Positions 41,420-50,571 of a stretch of 64,000 nt of DNA are shown piece after piece. The notes beneath the pieces are model-generated. The model had not been told where the DNA came from. It made no database searches and worked only from the letters and a program-made list of their open reading frames with translations. Source of the DNA: Candidatus Poribacteria bacterium (GTDB lineage Bacteria; Poribacteria; WGA-4E; GCA-2687025); assembly GCA_018644665.1 (NCBI GenBank), contig JABGQA010000155.1:124001-188000 (forward strand), written 5' to 3'. Within the stretch, counting starts at the first letter, position 1. Each line of letters opens with the position of its first letter. Both the position numbers and the translations under genes were made by a program.

Positions 41420-42445
41420 ATGACCAAGCTGCTGGAAGACATCCTGCGGCAACCGGACGAGTTGCTCGGGTCGCTGGCGTACTCGACGGGCGACGGCGCG
41501 TCCGCGCTACGCGAAGCCGCCGGGCTCGTGGGCGAGAGCGATCACGTCTTCGTCACCGGGATCGGGAGCAGTTGGCACGCGGGCATGGCGGTGCAGGCCC
41601 GGTTCGACGCCGCGGGCAAGCCGTGCAGGCTGGTGGACGCTTCGGAACTGGTGCACTACGCGCCCTTCCCGTCCAACGCGACGCTCATCGCGCTGTCGCG
41701 CAGTGGGCGTAGCGTCGAGATCGTGGAGTCGCTGCCCAAAGCGCGCGCGGCGGGGACGCGCGTCATCGCCGTGACGAACACGCCCGACAGCCCTCTCGCC
41801 GATGAGGCGGACGTGACCTTGCGTCTGGAGGCCGCCTTCGACCATCAGGTGTCCGTGACGATGTACTCCGCGTTGACGCTCGTCGGCGGGCTGATCGCCG
41901 GATGTGACGCTGGGCTCGCTGATGGCCTGAGGAGAGGACTGGAAGCGTCGCGCGACATGCTGTCGGAGTGGCGCGAGCGCATCGACGACGCCGGTTGGTT
42001 CGAGCTGTCGGCCCCGACGTATTTCCTCGCGCGAGGCGGAAGCCGGGCAAGCTGCTACGAAGCTCGGCTAATGTGGGAGGAGGCGGCAAAGGCGCCCGCG
42101 ACGGCGCTGGGGACGGGGTCGTTCCGGCACGGGCCGCAGGAAGTCGTCACGGACGCCTTGCGCGTAGGGCTGTGGCTCGATCCTGCGACGCTGCACGACG
42201 AAGACTTGGAACTCGTCAAAGACCTGCGCAGCCTTGGGACGAAGGTCATGCTCATCGGCGTGGATGTGCCGGACGACGCGGCGGACCTCGTGATGCCGGT
42301 TGCCCGCATGCCTGACGGATGGCAGTTCCTCGTGGACATCATGCCCGCGCAACTGGCCGCGGAGCATCTGTCACGGCTGCGAGGTGTGGATTGCGACGCG
42401 TTCCTCTATTGCCCATACATCATCGAGAGCGAAGGCGGCCTCTAA
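41420..42445 (+). CDS. SIS-domain sugar isomerase/deglycase (GlmS isomerase-like)
   Basis: The ATG has GAGGGGG just upstream. The 341-aa protein holds two SIS domains, as in the isomerase half of GlmS, without the glutamine amidotransferase half. Motifs are VFVTGIGSSWHAGMAVQARF, LIALSRSGRSVEIVES (the SxSG loop), TYFLARGGSRASCYEARLMW and GTGSFRHGPQEVV. Related stand-alone proteins include AgaS-type isomerases and FrlB deglycase, which act on amino- or fructosamine-sugar phosphates. It sits between a PfkB kinase (24 bases) and a GH4 gene (25 bases). Confidence 0.9.
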   Translation: MTKLLEDILRQPDELLGSLAYSTGDGASALREAAGLVGESDHVFVTGIGSSWHAGMAVQARFDAAGKPCRLVDASELVHYAPFPSNATLIALSRSGRSVEIVESLPKARAAGTRVIAVTNTPDSPLADEADVTLRLEAAFDHQVSVTMYSALTLVGGLIAGCDAGLADGLRRGLEASRDMLSEWRERIDDAGWFELSAPTYFLARGGSRASCYEARLMWEEAAKAPATALGTGSFRHGPQEVVTDALRVGLWLDPATLHDEDLELVKDLRSLGTKVMLIGVDVPDDAADLVMPVARMPDGWQFLVDIMPAQLAAEHLSRLRGVDCDAFLYCPYIIESEGGL

Positions 42446-42470
42446 GCGGCGCACCACGGAAGGCAGCGAG

Positions 42471-43781
42471 ATGCGGGAGAAGATCGTCCTTATCGGCGCG
42501 GGGAGCGCGTCGTTCACGCAGGGGCTCGTGGCGGATCTGCTGCAACGGGACATGGAAGCCGATGTCGCGCTGGTGGATGTAGACCCCGCCGCGCTGGAAG
42601 TCGCGGAGCGACTCACGAGCAAGATGATCTCCGCTCGCCGGCCCGACATCGGGCTTTCGGCGTCGGTGGATCGGCGAGACGTGTTGTCCGGGGCCACGGC
42701 CGTCATTTGCACGGTCGGCGTCGGCGGCAGGAGGGCGTGGGAGCAGGACGTCCTCATTCCGCGGAAGCACGGCATCTACCAGCCGGTTGGAGACACGGTT
42801 GGGCCGGGCGGCACGTCGCGCGCGATGCGGATGATCCCCGCGATGGTCGGCGTCGCGGAGGATGTGGTGGACCTCGCACCGGACGCGCTGTTCTTCAACT
42901 ACGGCAACCCCATGTCGCCCGTGTGCCGCGCCATACGGAAGGCGACCGGCGCCGAGGTGGTTGGGTTGTGCCACGGGGTTTTCGGCGTGGCGCGCTACCT
43001 GGCTGAGGTGTTGGGCGTCGAACGCGACGACCTCGATCACACGGCCATCGGCATCAACCACCTGACGTGGTTTGTTGAGGCGCGGGCAGACGGACGCGAC
43101 CTGATGCCGCGTCTGGTGGAAGTGGCGGAAGAGAAGCTGAAAGGCGCGCCGCTGGATGACCTGAGCGACCCGTTCACGTGGGAGCTTACGCGTCTGTTCG
43201 GGGCGTTCCCGGCGGTCCTGGATCGGCACGTGACGGAGTTCTTCCCGCGGAACCTCGGCGAGGGCGCCTACTACGGCAAGACGCTCGGCACGGACGTGTA
43301 CAGCTTCGAGGGCACGATCTCCGGCGGCGATCGCACATACGCCCGCATGACGGAGCAGGCGCATTCGCCCGACCCTCTCGGCGACGACCACTTCGCGCGG
43401 TTCAGCGGCGAGCATGAGCGCGTGCTGGAGATCATCCACTGCCTACGGAACAGCGTGACGCGTGTGTTCCACGCGAACCTCCCCAACACAGGTCAGGTTG
43501 CCAATCTGCCGGCGGACGCGGTCATCGAGTCTCCCGCCGTCGCCGAGGGTGGACAGCTCCGCGCGTTGTCGCAGAAGCCGCTTCCCGTGGGCATCGCCGG
43601 GACGCTTGCGACGCGGTTCCTGTGGGTCGAGACGGTCGTGGAAGCGGCGCTGGAGGGCAGTCGCGACAAGTTCATTCAGGCGCTGCTGCTCGATGGTGCG
43701 GTCGACTCCGTCGGGACGGCTACCGCGCTGGCGGATGAGCTGATCGAGGCGCAGGCGGCGTTCCTGCCTTGGGCGAGCTGA
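42471..43781 (+). CDS. Glycoside hydrolase family 4 enzyme, possible alpha-glucuronidase type
   Basis: This 436-aa NAD- and Mn-dependent glycosidase starts with the Rossmann motif IVLIGAGSASFTQGLVADLL. GH4 landmarks are VGDTVGPGGTSRAMRMIP, DALFFNYGNPMSPVCRAI, GLCHGVFGVARYLAEVL and TAIGINHLTWFVE. The four-residue metal-site motif is CHGV at residues 167-170. Within GH4, CHG-x is associated with alpha-glucuronidases, CHSV with alpha-galactosidases and CNVP/CDMP with phospho-glycosidases, so a uronide substrate is suggested. That matches the uronate-related genes at 29-34 kb. It completes the PfkB/SIS/GH4 operon. Confidence 0.92.
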   Translation: MREKIVLIGAGSASFTQGLVADLLQRDMEADVALVDVDPAALEVAERLTSKMISARRPDIGLSASVDRRDVLSGATAVICTVGVGGRRAWEQDVLIPRKHGIYQPVGDTVGPGGTSRAMRMIPAMVGVAEDVVDLAPDALFFNYGNPMSPVCRAIRKATGAEVVGLCHGVFGVARYLAEVLGVERDDLDHTAIGINHLTWFVEARADGRDLMPRLVEVAEEKLKGAPLDDLSDPFTWELTRLFGAFPAVLDRHVTEFFPRNLGEGAYYGKTLGTDVYSFEGTISGGDRTYARMTEQAHSPDPLGDDHFARFSGEHERVLEIIHCLRNSVTRVFHANLPNTGQVANLPADAVIESPAVAEGGQLRALSQKPLPVGIAGTLATRFLWVETVVEAALEGSRDKFIQALLLDGAVDSVGTATALADELIEAQAAFLPWAS

Positions 43782-44104
43782 CGGTCTGCCGGGCGCCGAT
43801 CGCGAGCGCTTGCCGGCCCCGCGCGTGAGACGCCCGGCGGGGCAGGTGTCCAGGCATGTCCCGCCATGCGCTCATGCCAGCAGCGCTCACTCGACCCGAC
43901 GCCAACATAGCATTTGCATGGGGAATGGCGACGGTCAGGCGTGATGCGCTCGGGGCTGCTTGGCTACCCATGCCCGCCCTGGGCTCGCCGCGTCCGCCGG
44001 TCGGAGTGAGGGGACGGTCGGCCTGGGCCGTTGTGCCGCCGCCAGGTCGCCTCTACTCTTTTGGGCGAGACGAACAGGCACGATGGCATCAAGAGGGGTC
44101 GGGC
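43782..44104. other. Intergenic stretch after the GH4 operon
   Basis: About 320 bases. A hairpin with seven-base arms (GCCCCGC at 43816-43822 and GCGGGGC at 43837-43843) may terminate the operon. No other structure or gene is convincing. Confidence 0.4.
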
Positions 44105-44323
44105 ATGGCGCACCATCCGAACGCACGCGTTGACGCCTTCGTCGAGCGGTTCGATGCGTTGGGCTCACGGGAAGGGGCCTGCCGGCTCCGTAGCTCGCGC
44201 GCGCTGACGATCGGAGGTACTCCCGTGCTGCTTCTGCGGTATGACGCGACCATCGAGCGTCTCGCGTCCGGGATCGTCGGGCCGGCTCCGGGAACCGTCC
44301 GCGTTTCGCGTCCGGTGCGGTGA
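44105..44323 (+). CDS. Small hypothetical protein (72 aa)
   Basis: A possible small gene starting at ATG 44105 after AGAGGGG. The translation begins MAHHPNARVDAFVERFDALG and has a plausible mix of hydrophobic and polar residues in ALTIGGTPVLLLRYDATIER, ending in a short basic tail. No family is recognised. It lies between two convincing genes on the same strand and could also be chance, since the frame extends further upstream. Confidence 0.35.
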   Translation: MAHHPNARVDAFVERFDALGSREGACRLRSSRALTIGGTPVLLLRYDATIERLASGIVGPAPGTVRVSRPVR

Positions 44324-44463
44324 GGCAGGGCGCCCATCCGGCCGCGCAGGGCCCTTGGCTGAGGCGTGAACGCCCTGTATCGTCTCGACGGTCGGGGTCA
44401 GCCGCTGCGGGAAGCCTCGCCACGAGTCGTCGCCACACGCACGCCCACGACATAGGACCACCG

Positions 44464-45039
44464 ATGAGCAACGGGCCACTCGCAACCGGCACGGTAGATT
44501 CGCTCTGCATCAACGGCGAACCCGTGGAGTCGATCCGCTTCCGCGTCGACGGACCTGACGGCGACTCGCATTCGGCGTCCACCCGGAAACTCGCCGGCCA
44601 TGACGGCCGGTACATCCGCACGTCGGACCTCGCCCAGGGCAAAGAGGTGTTCAACTGGCGGACGTGGACCGGGTTGGCGGCGGAGGAAATCGCCGAGGTG
44701 GAGGCCACGCTGGGGTTGGACATTCCACAGGGCTGCCTGTTGGAGAACATCACCGTCTCGGGCATCGCAGGATTTTCGCAGTTGGACCCGACGTCGCGGC
44801 TCGTGTTCCCGTCGCGAGGAGAGGGCGCGGACCTGACGCAGGCGGTGCTGGCCGTCTGGGAGGAGAACGGGCCGTGCGCCACCGTCGGTGAACGCCTGGA
44901 GAAACACCACGCTAAGCCCGGTCTGAAGACCGACTTCATCCGAGCAGCGCAGGGGAAACGCGGCGTCATGGGTCTCGTCCTGTCCGCCGGTGAGGTGCGT
45001 GTGGGAGACACGGTGCTGGCGTACCCGCCGGTGAAGTGA
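44464..45039 (+). CDS. MOSC domain-containing protein
   Basis: The ATG at 44464 is chosen because the homology begins there (GTVDSLCINGEPVESIRFRV); the open frame upstream is low-complexity. The 191-aa single-domain protein has the MOSC barrel: NWRTWTGLAAEEIAEVEATL, LENITVSGIAGFSQLDPTSR, GPCATVGERL and GVMGLVLSAGEVRVGDTVLA. The last strand pair and the Cys in GPCATVGE are the usual MOSC features, although a classic acceptor Cys is not certain. MOSC proteins carry sulfur or handle molybdenum cofactor; the partner reductase is not in the window. Confidence 0.88.
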   Translation: MSNGPLATGTVDSLCINGEPVESIRFRVDGPDGDSHSASTRKLAGHDGRYIRTSDLAQGKEVFNWRTWTGLAAEEIAEVEATLGLDIPQGCLLENITVSGIAGFSQLDPTSRLVFPSRGEGADLTQAVLAVWEENGPCATVGERLEKHHAKPGLKTDFIRAAQGKRGVMGLVLSAGEVRVGDTVLAYPPVK

Positions 45040-45079
45040 TCGGACTCCTCCGCCACGTGGCGCCGACCGAGGACGGCTC

Positions 45080-45110
45080 TTGACACTCGGAGCGTGCCGA
45101 CGCATACATT
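45080..45110 (+). promoter_or_regulatory. Candidate promoter of the ankyrin gene
   Basis: A perfect TTGACA (45080-45085) is followed by TACATT (45105-45110), 19 bases apart, or CATACA with 17-base spacing. It lies about 135 bases upstream of the ankyrin start. Confidence 0.45.
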
Positions 45111-45243
45111 AGTCGGAGCTCGGAAGGGAGCCGGTCGTCCGCGAAAAGGGCCAAGCCCACCTTCTACAGTATCGTCTCGCTTGCAGCCTTCTTTCTTGCC
45201 CGAATCGGCGGACACCGGGCGCGACTATGGAAAGAGGGTTGTC

Positions 45244-46797
45244 ATGTCTCGACTTCCTTTGCGCGCCAGCCTGGAACGCCTCAAGAACGAAGCGAAGACG
45301 CTCCACAAGGACTACCGCGCGAGTGACGCCGACGCGCTGGAGACGATTCGGCAGGTCCACCCCCGTTTCCGCGAGGCCGCCAACGCGGTCATACGCGCCG
45401 CTGCCCTCCCGCTCGGGGAGATGCAGCACGTCGTCGCGTTGCGGTACGGCTTCGAGACCTGGGCCGCCCTGAAACAGGCCGTCGAGGTCGATGCGAGTGT
45501 CTCGGGCGATCCCACGCCCGGAACACTGCGGGACCACTTCGTCCGCGCGGTGGCTCAGGGCGACCCCGACGACGTCCGCCGACTCCTGAAGCACGCTCAC
45601 GTGCGGTCCAACATCGATGCCCCGTGGTTCCGCGATATGACCGCCCTGCAACGCGCCGTGGCGAACGCCGGGGACATGGTCGGCGGGGGACATCTGGGCG
45701 TCGTCGCCGTGCTACTCGACGAAGGCGCGGACGTCGAAGTCGCCGGGCCGTACGGTGCGACCCCGCTGCAGATCGTGGCGCGCAAGTTCTCGTACTTCGC
45801 GGACGACGCGCTCGCGCGACATGTCGTCGAGAGAGGCGCGACTGTGGACATCCACTCCGCCGTCGGGCTCGAGCTGATGGACTGTGTGCGTGCGCTTGTC
45901 GCTGCTGACCCAGACGCCATCCACGCGGTTGCTCGCAATGGGCGGACGCCCCTGCACTACGCCCATACGACCGACATGACCGACTTCCTGCTCTACCACG
46001 GGGCGGACATCGACTCTCGCGACACTGAGCGGCACAGTTCGCCCGCGCAGTGGGCTCTGTTCCACTCTCACGCGGAGCAGAGGGACTGGACGGAGCTGGC
46101 GCAGCACTACGTCGACCGAGGCGCCGAAGCGGACTTCCTCCTCCTCTGCGCCCTCGACGACCGGGAGCGCGTCGAGGCGCGTCTCGCGGCCGAGCCGACG
46201 CTGGTCAACCGTCGCTTCGACTTCTCGGACGCTCCGCACGCGTACCACATGGCGAAGGTGGGCTGGTGGCGGAACTCCCCGATCGACGCGATTCAGGCGG
46301 CGGTGAATTACGACCGACACGACCTCCTGGGGCGCCTCATCGAGGCGGGTGGCGAGTTCACGTTGGAACACTGGAACATGGTCTTTCCGAAAGGCGACCG
46401 AGGCCTCGACGCCTGCCTCGCCGTCCTACTGTCGTCCGGCATGGATGTCGACGCTCCGGCGTCGAGCCTCGACGGTGAGACGATCCCGCCGTTGCTGCAT
46501 TGCGCGCGATCCGAAGGCCTACAGACACGAGAGAACCTGATCGACGGCGTCGCCGCGCAGGTGGTGGTGTTCGTGCGTCGTGGCGCCGATCCTGGCGTGA
46601 GGGATTCCGCCGGCCGGACGGCGCTCCATCATGCGGCGGCGAACCCGTATGGGCGCGAGGCGATCGCGATGCTTGCCCAACACGGCGCCGACCCCCGCGC
46701 GCGTGACGACGCGGGAGCGACCCCGCTCGATCGCGCGACGGAAGGAGGGTGGGAGGACAACGTCCGCGTGCTGACGGATCTCACTACGGACGGCTGA
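45244..46797 (+). CDS. Ankyrin-repeat protein with N-terminal helical domain
   Basis: The start at ATG 45244 has AGAGGG six bases upstream. The 517-aa protein opens with a helical domain (LRASLERLKNEAKTLHKDY, then LPLGEMQHVVALRYGFETWA ending at the GFETWAALK motif) that commonly precedes ankyrin repeats in bacteria. Ankyrin repeats follow: LLDEGADVEVAGPYGATPLQ, GRTPLHYAHTTDMTDFLLYH, GRTALHHAAANPYGREAIAM and DDAGATPLDRATEGG. The segment DTERHSSPAQWALFHSH corresponds to DxxHxSTPAQW in the ankyrin protein at 3695, showing common ancestry. Probably cytosolic and a protein-binding scaffold. Confidence 0.9.
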   Translation: MSRLPLRASLERLKNEAKTLHKDYRASDADALETIRQVHPRFREAANAVIRAAALPLGEMQHVVALRYGFETWAALKQAVEVDASVSGDPTPGTLRDHFVRAVAQGDPDDVRRLLKHAHVRSNIDAPWFRDMTALQRAVANAGDMVGGGHLGVVAVLLDEGADVEVAGPYGATPLQIVARKFSYFADDALARHVVERGATVDIHSAVGLELMDCVRALVAADPDAIHAVARNGRTPLHYAHTTDMTDFLLYHGADIDSRDTERHSSPAQWALFHSHAEQRDWTELAQHYVDRGAEADFLLLCALDDRERVEARLAAEPTLVNRRFDFSDAPHAYHMAKVGWWRNSPIDAIQAAVNYDRHDLLGRLIEAGGEFTLEHWNMVFPKGDRGLDACLAVLLSSGMDVDAPASSLDGETIPPLLHCARSEGLQTRENLIDGVAAQVVVFVRRGADPGVRDSAGRTALHHAAANPYGREAIAMLAQHGADPRARDDAGATPLDRATEGGWEDNVRVLTDLTTDG

Positions 46798-46818
46798 TCG
46801 GGCTGCGTCCGTCACGGG

Positions 46819-48207
46819 TTATCGGATGCGGACGGTGTGCCGGAGGATGTTGTAGCCGGTCGCGTGTTCCCAAATGCTCTCGTTTGCCAGGCGGATCGAG
46901 TACGCAGGGATGGCCCGCAGCGACGGCTGCGGGTCGGGGAGATTCAGGAACAGCTCGTACGCGCCGGGGAGGAGGTCCGCATGTGTGGCGGTCACGGAGA
47001 ACGTGTGTGGTTCGCCTGCGAGCCACCGCCGCGGATCTTCCGTCGCTGTGAGCGCGACTTCAGCGTGCGATTCGACGTCCCGCAGGATGATCTCCACGTC
47101 GCGCGGGTTGTACGGCGCCGCGAACCCCACGTTGCGTAGGGTCAGCGTGATCGCCAATCCGTCCGCGGCCACCACCTCGGCCGGGAAGTCTCCCGACACC
47201 AGTTCGAGGCGATAGCCTAGCCGCCGTTGGATATCGTCGAGACAGTCGCCGCGCCAGCTCTCGATGATGTCGCCGTGATAGTCCCAGTTCAGGTACGACC
47301 AGTGGAATCGCGCTAGTTCGCTGAGGGCGTTCTCACACGCCGAATGGGGTTCGTTCGGGCGGCACGTTTCGCCCCCGATCGGCGCGTATAGCGTGTCTCG
47401 TTCGAGGTACGCGCGATCCCTCTCGCCGGAATACGTCCCCATGTCCGTAGCGTTCGCGAGGAAGCAGTCGTTGTGGTGGCCTACCCGCGCAACGACCGCC
47501 GTGGTGTAGGCCGTGTCCGCACCGAGAGGGCTCGTCACGCCGGTCACGAGCTTCTTGTACCCCGGCGTGCGGACCTGCACGGAACGACCGTCCGGCAAGG
47601 TCGCGAGGAGCGCGTCGACGACTTCGGCGTACTGCGAGTAGTCGACGCCGGACTCCGTGCGAGCGAACTCGTGCGACGCGTAGCCGTGCCACCACTCGCC
47701 CCATCGCGCGATGAACCCCGCCTGGACGGCCGCGATGACATCCGCGTGCGTCCGCAGGATGGGCGCGAGTTGATCGTCGATGTGGGAGAGAATCCGGCCC
47801 TTCGTCGCGTTGTACGGTTTCACGTCGCGCGGGCCGCTATAGGCGAAGCGCACGATCGCCTTCGCCCCGGCGGCGCGGAGGGCGTCGAAGTCGGCGTTGA
47901 CGGATTCCAGATACGCGCCGGAGATCGGGCCGTCGATGAACGGGTCGAGGTAGTACATGCGGAGGATGAGCGTCGTGTGCTCTTCGACCCGGCTCCGCGT
48001 GAGGTCGGTGACCTGCAACGGGGCGTACGTGTCGGCATGCGGATCGTCACGACGATTCACGCGCGCGGTTCGCTGGTGGTAGAAGCCGCGCTCGGGATTC
48101 GCGAAGATGGCGTCGGTCGTTTCGTACTCGACGGCCACGCGACCCGGCTCCGCCGCGATCGCGCCTTCGGCGGCCAGCAGCGATATGAGCAGAGCGGTGG
48201 CGAGCAT
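46819..48207 (-). CDS. Secreted DUF4874/DUF4832-domain protein
   Basis: I chose the ATG at 48207, where a signal peptide begins (MLATALLISLLAAEGAIAA) and GAGG lies upstream; the open frame continues far upstream only as a shadow of the SDR gene. The 462-aa protein has the DUF4874 opening AIFANPERGFYHQ, a TIM-barrel-like middle (LILRMYYLDPFIDGPIS, AIVRFAYSG, AVQAGFIARWGEWWHGYAS) and DUF4832 with HHNDCFLANATDMGTY and HWSYLNWDYHGD. A beta-sandwich C-terminus (LAITLTLRNVGFAAPYNPRD) follows. These paired domains resemble glycoside hydrolases; substrate is unknown. It is convergent with the ankyrin gene. Confidence 0.87.
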   Translation of the reverse strand: MLATALLISLLAAEGAIAAEPGRVAVEYETTDAIFANPERGFYHQRTARVNRRDDPHADTYAPLQVTDLTRSRVEEHTTLILRMYYLDPFIDGPISGAYLESVNADFDALRAAGAKAIVRFAYSGPRDVKPYNATKGRILSHIDDQLAPILRTHADVIAAVQAGFIARWGEWWHGYASHEFARTESGVDYSQYAEVVDALLATLPDGRSVQVRTPGYKKLVTGVTSPLGADTAYTTAVVARVGHHNDCFLANATDMGTYSGERDRAYLERDTLYAPIGGETCRPNEPHSACENALSELARFHWSYLNWDYHGDIIESWRGDCLDDIQRRLGYRLELVSGDFPAEVVAADGLAITLTLRNVGFAAPYNPRDVEIILRDVESHAEVALTATEDPRRWLAGEPHTFSVTATHADLLPGAYELFLNLPDPQPSLRAIPAYSIRLANESIWEHATGYNILRHTVRIR

Positions 48208-48272
48208 GCAAGTCCTCGCATGGTGGGTGGCCGCGCGCGATCGGAGCTCACCCATCGACATCATCGCCGTGC

Positions 48273-49016
48273 TTAGAGCATGCGGCCGCCGTCGATGACG
48301 ACGGTGTGCCCCGTGACGAAGTCGTTCAGAAGCAGCCCATAGATCGTGTTGGCGACGTCCTCGGGTTGGGCGAGGCGCTTCATCGGCGTGTGCTCGCGAT
48401 GCGCCGACGTGAACTCCTCCCAGCCCACGATCCAGCGCGTCTCGACGACGCCCGGAGCCACGGCGTTCACCTGGATATCGGGCGCCTGGCCGATGGCCAA
48501 GGACTTCGTGAGGTTGATGATCGCCGCCTTGGACATCGAATACGGGATGGAACTGCCTCGGGCGTTTATCCCCGCGATAGAACTCACGTTGACGATGTGG
48601 CCGCCTCCGTTCTTGCGCATCTCGGGGATGGCTGCGCGGCTGGCGTAGAACGTCCCCTTCACGTTCACGCGGAATATGTCGTCCCAGTTCTCGTCGGTGA
48701 TGGCGTCGAGGTCGGCCAGGGGGGCGGCGTGCGTGGTCCCGGCGTTGTTGACCAGGAAATCCAGCCTCCCGAGCTTGTCCACGGTCTCGGTCACCATGGC
48801 GCGAACCTGGGTCTCGTCGCCGACGTTCGCTTTCACCGCGATGGCCGACGCGCCCGCGGCCTGGGCGTCGGCAGCGGTAGCCTCCGCGTCGTCCCGCGAG
48901 CGGGAGTAGTTCACGGCGATGTTCACGCCATACCGGGCGAGTAGAAGCGCCGTGGCGCGGCCGATCCCCGTGCCGCCACCCGTTATGAGGGCGACCTTGC
49001 CTTCGAATTCGGGCAT
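48273..49016 (-). CDS. Short-chain dehydrogenase/reductase, FabG-like
   Basis: This 247-aa classical SDR starts after AAGGAGA. The cofactor motif is ALITGGGTGIGRATALLLAR, the structural motif is DFLVNNAGTTHAAP (NNAG), and the catalytic residues lie in HIVNVSSIAGI (Ser) and YSMSK (Tyr and Lys). The C-terminus (TGHTVVIDGGRML) is typical. The Asn-Tyr-Ser after the second strand suggests NADP(H). The length fits 3-oxoacyl-ACP reductase, but many sugar or steroid SDRs look the same. It lies 65 bases upstream of the DUF4874 gene on the same strand. Confidence 0.92.
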   Translation of the reverse strand: MPEFEGKVALITGGGTGIGRATALLLARYGVNIAVNYSRSRDDAEATAADAQAAGASAIAVKANVGDETQVRAMVTETVDKLGRLDFLVNNAGTTHAAPLADLDAITDENWDDIFRVNVKGTFYASRAAIPEMRKNGGGHIVNVSSIAGINARGSSIPYSMSKAAIINLTKSLAIGQAPDIQVNAVAPGVVETRWIVGWEEFTSAHREHTPMKRLAQPEDVANTIYGLLLNDFVTGHTVVIDGGRML

Positions 49017-49228
49017 TTCTGTATGTCTCCTTGGAGTGGCGGGCGTAGGAGAGGCCGGGGCACACTAGCGGATGCGCGTGCTTCGGACAACCGCCTGATC
49101 TTGTTACGCCCCGGGGCCGATTGTGGTGATGACCCCCGCGTGGTATTGCTGGGACACGGGCTACACGGGTTCCCACGCCGTTGCATCGTGCAACGCGACG
49201 CGCGTAGCGGGCCAGGAAGGGAGAAACC

Positions 49229-50254
49229 GTGGCAGAGACCACCTTCCCAGCGGAGGCGTGGGGACGAATCGCGCCCTCGGACGTCGGAATCGATGCCGGC
49301 AAGTTGGGCGCAGTCAAGCGGTGGCTCGACGATCACGCCGAACACAGAGGCTACCGGTTCGTCGTTGTCCGTGACGGCCGGGTGGCCGTCGAATGGAACA
49401 AGGGCATCGACGCGGCGGATCGGCTCCACATCGCTTCGGCCAACAAGTCACTCATCTCCAGCGCGCTGGGGATCGCTGTCGGGGAGGGCCGCATCGGGTC
49501 CGCCGACGATCCCGCAGTCGACTACTTCCCGGAAATGATGGACGTGCCGCCGGGTGAGGGCCCGAAGGAAGGTCGGTACGCCTTCCCCGCCAACGCGGGG
49601 ATCACGTTGCGCCACCTCATCTGCAACGTCTCCGGGTATATGAAGCCCGACGAACGACCGGGCGAGGTATACCACTACCAGACGAACGGCATGCACGTCG
49701 TTACCCACTGCATCGAGCGGGCGTACGGGCTTTACGACATCGACGATCCCGCGGGCTCCCCAAAACTGAAGACACTGTTCAGGGAGAAGCTGGGAGAAGC
49801 CATCGGCGCCGACTGGGAGTACGCGTCCGGCAGTCAGAAGATGCATGACACGGCCAAACAGAGCGTGTTCGGGTGGGGTTCACAGATCCGCACGACGGCT
49901 CTGGACTTCGCGCGTCTCGGATGGTGCTGGCTGAACTGGGGTCGATGGCGTGATCGACAGGTCATCCCCGAAGCGTGGATGCGTGAGGCCACGAAGGTGG
50001 CGCCCGACATCCTCGCGCACTGCCCGGAGGACACGTGGCAGTATGGCCACGGATTCTGGACGAACGAACGCGGACGGATGTGGCCGGCCTTGCCGCGGGA
50101 TGCGTACATGGCCGCCGGCGCCGGAGGGCACCACTGCGCCGTGCTGCCCGGCCTGCGAATGGTCGTCGTGACGAACCCGTTGCCTCGCCTCTGGGAAGAT
50201 GGCCACGCAGAGGTCGCGGAGCCCCTCCAGCTGTTGCTGGATGCGGTTCGCTGA
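49229..50254 (+). CDS. Serine hydrolase, beta-lactamase/esterase family
   Basis: This 341-aa protein has a GTG start with GGAAGGGAG upstream. The nucleophile motif SxxK is in HIASANKSLISSALG (Ser-Ala-Asn-Lys). The second motif is around PGEVYHYQTNGMHVVTHCIE, and the third is the glycine-rich AAGAGGHHCAVLPGLRMVVV. The order matches class C beta-lactamase-like esterases and D-aminopeptidases. No signal peptide is seen, so it is probably a cytoplasmic esterase or amidase rather than an antibiotic-resistance enzyme. Confidence 0.9.
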   Translation: MAETTFPAEAWGRIAPSDVGIDAGKLGAVKRWLDDHAEHRGYRFVVVRDGRVAVEWNKGIDAADRLHIASANKSLISSALGIAVGEGRIGSADDPAVDYFPEMMDVPPGEGPKEGRYAFPANAGITLRHLICNVSGYMKPDERPGEVYHYQTNGMHVVTHCIERAYGLYDIDDPAGSPKLKTLFREKLGEAIGADWEYASGSQKMHDTAKQSVFGWGSQIRTTALDFARLGWCWLNWGRWRDRQVIPEAWMREATKVAPDILAHCPEDTWQYGHGFWTNERGRMWPALPRDAYMAAGAGGHHCAVLPGLRMVVVTNPLPRLWEDGHAEVAEPLQLLLDAVR

Positions 50255-50420
50255 GTCCCAACTCAGCGTAGATAGACCGAGCGCGAGCAACGTAGCCAAC
50301 ATGCTGGGCGCGGGCGATAGGTCACCGGTAGGTCACGGGGGCGTCACCATGCTTGGGGCCTGGTCACGGGCAGCTGCTTGACGAAGACGACACGGCGCAG
50401 AAGGCGCGAGGCGGCGGCGG

Positions 50421-50461
50421 GACCCCATCTCAATCTGCCCCTGCCAGGGGAAGACGTTCGC
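50421..50461 (+). repeat. Dispersed 41-bp intergenic repeat, copy 1
   Basis: Matches 62064-62104 at 35 of 41 positions without gaps. Its centre holds a small dyad (CCCCTGCCAGGGG) and it ends GACGTTCGC. Both copies are in intergenic DNA and the same orientation. Confidence 0.6.
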
Positions 50462-50542
50462 GCGTCCGCTTGGCGAAGGCGCGTGGGGCCCGCGCCCCCG
50501 AGCCACCAACTACTCATGTCGACACCCCATGCTCGCGGCCGT

Positions 50543-50571
50543 TTGCGCGGCCTGAGGTTAGAACGTATAAC
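50543..50571 (+). promoter_or_regulatory. Possible promoter of the McrBC-like operon
   Basis: A -10-like TATAAC (50566-50571) with a weak -35 TTGCGC (50543-50548), spaced 17 bases, lies about 170 bases upstream of the first start codon. The -10 is good, the -35 poor. Confidence 0.35.

Noticed and set aside
43935..45215. 426-aa open frame on the minus strand over the MOSC gene
   Set aside because: The MOSC protein has clear homology landmarks; the reverse frame has low-complexity Arg/Ser/Pro composition.
48208..49317. N-terminal extension of the DUF4874 protein across the SDR gene
   Set aside because: The extension is a shadow of the SDR gene in another frame; a signal peptide marks the true start at 48207.
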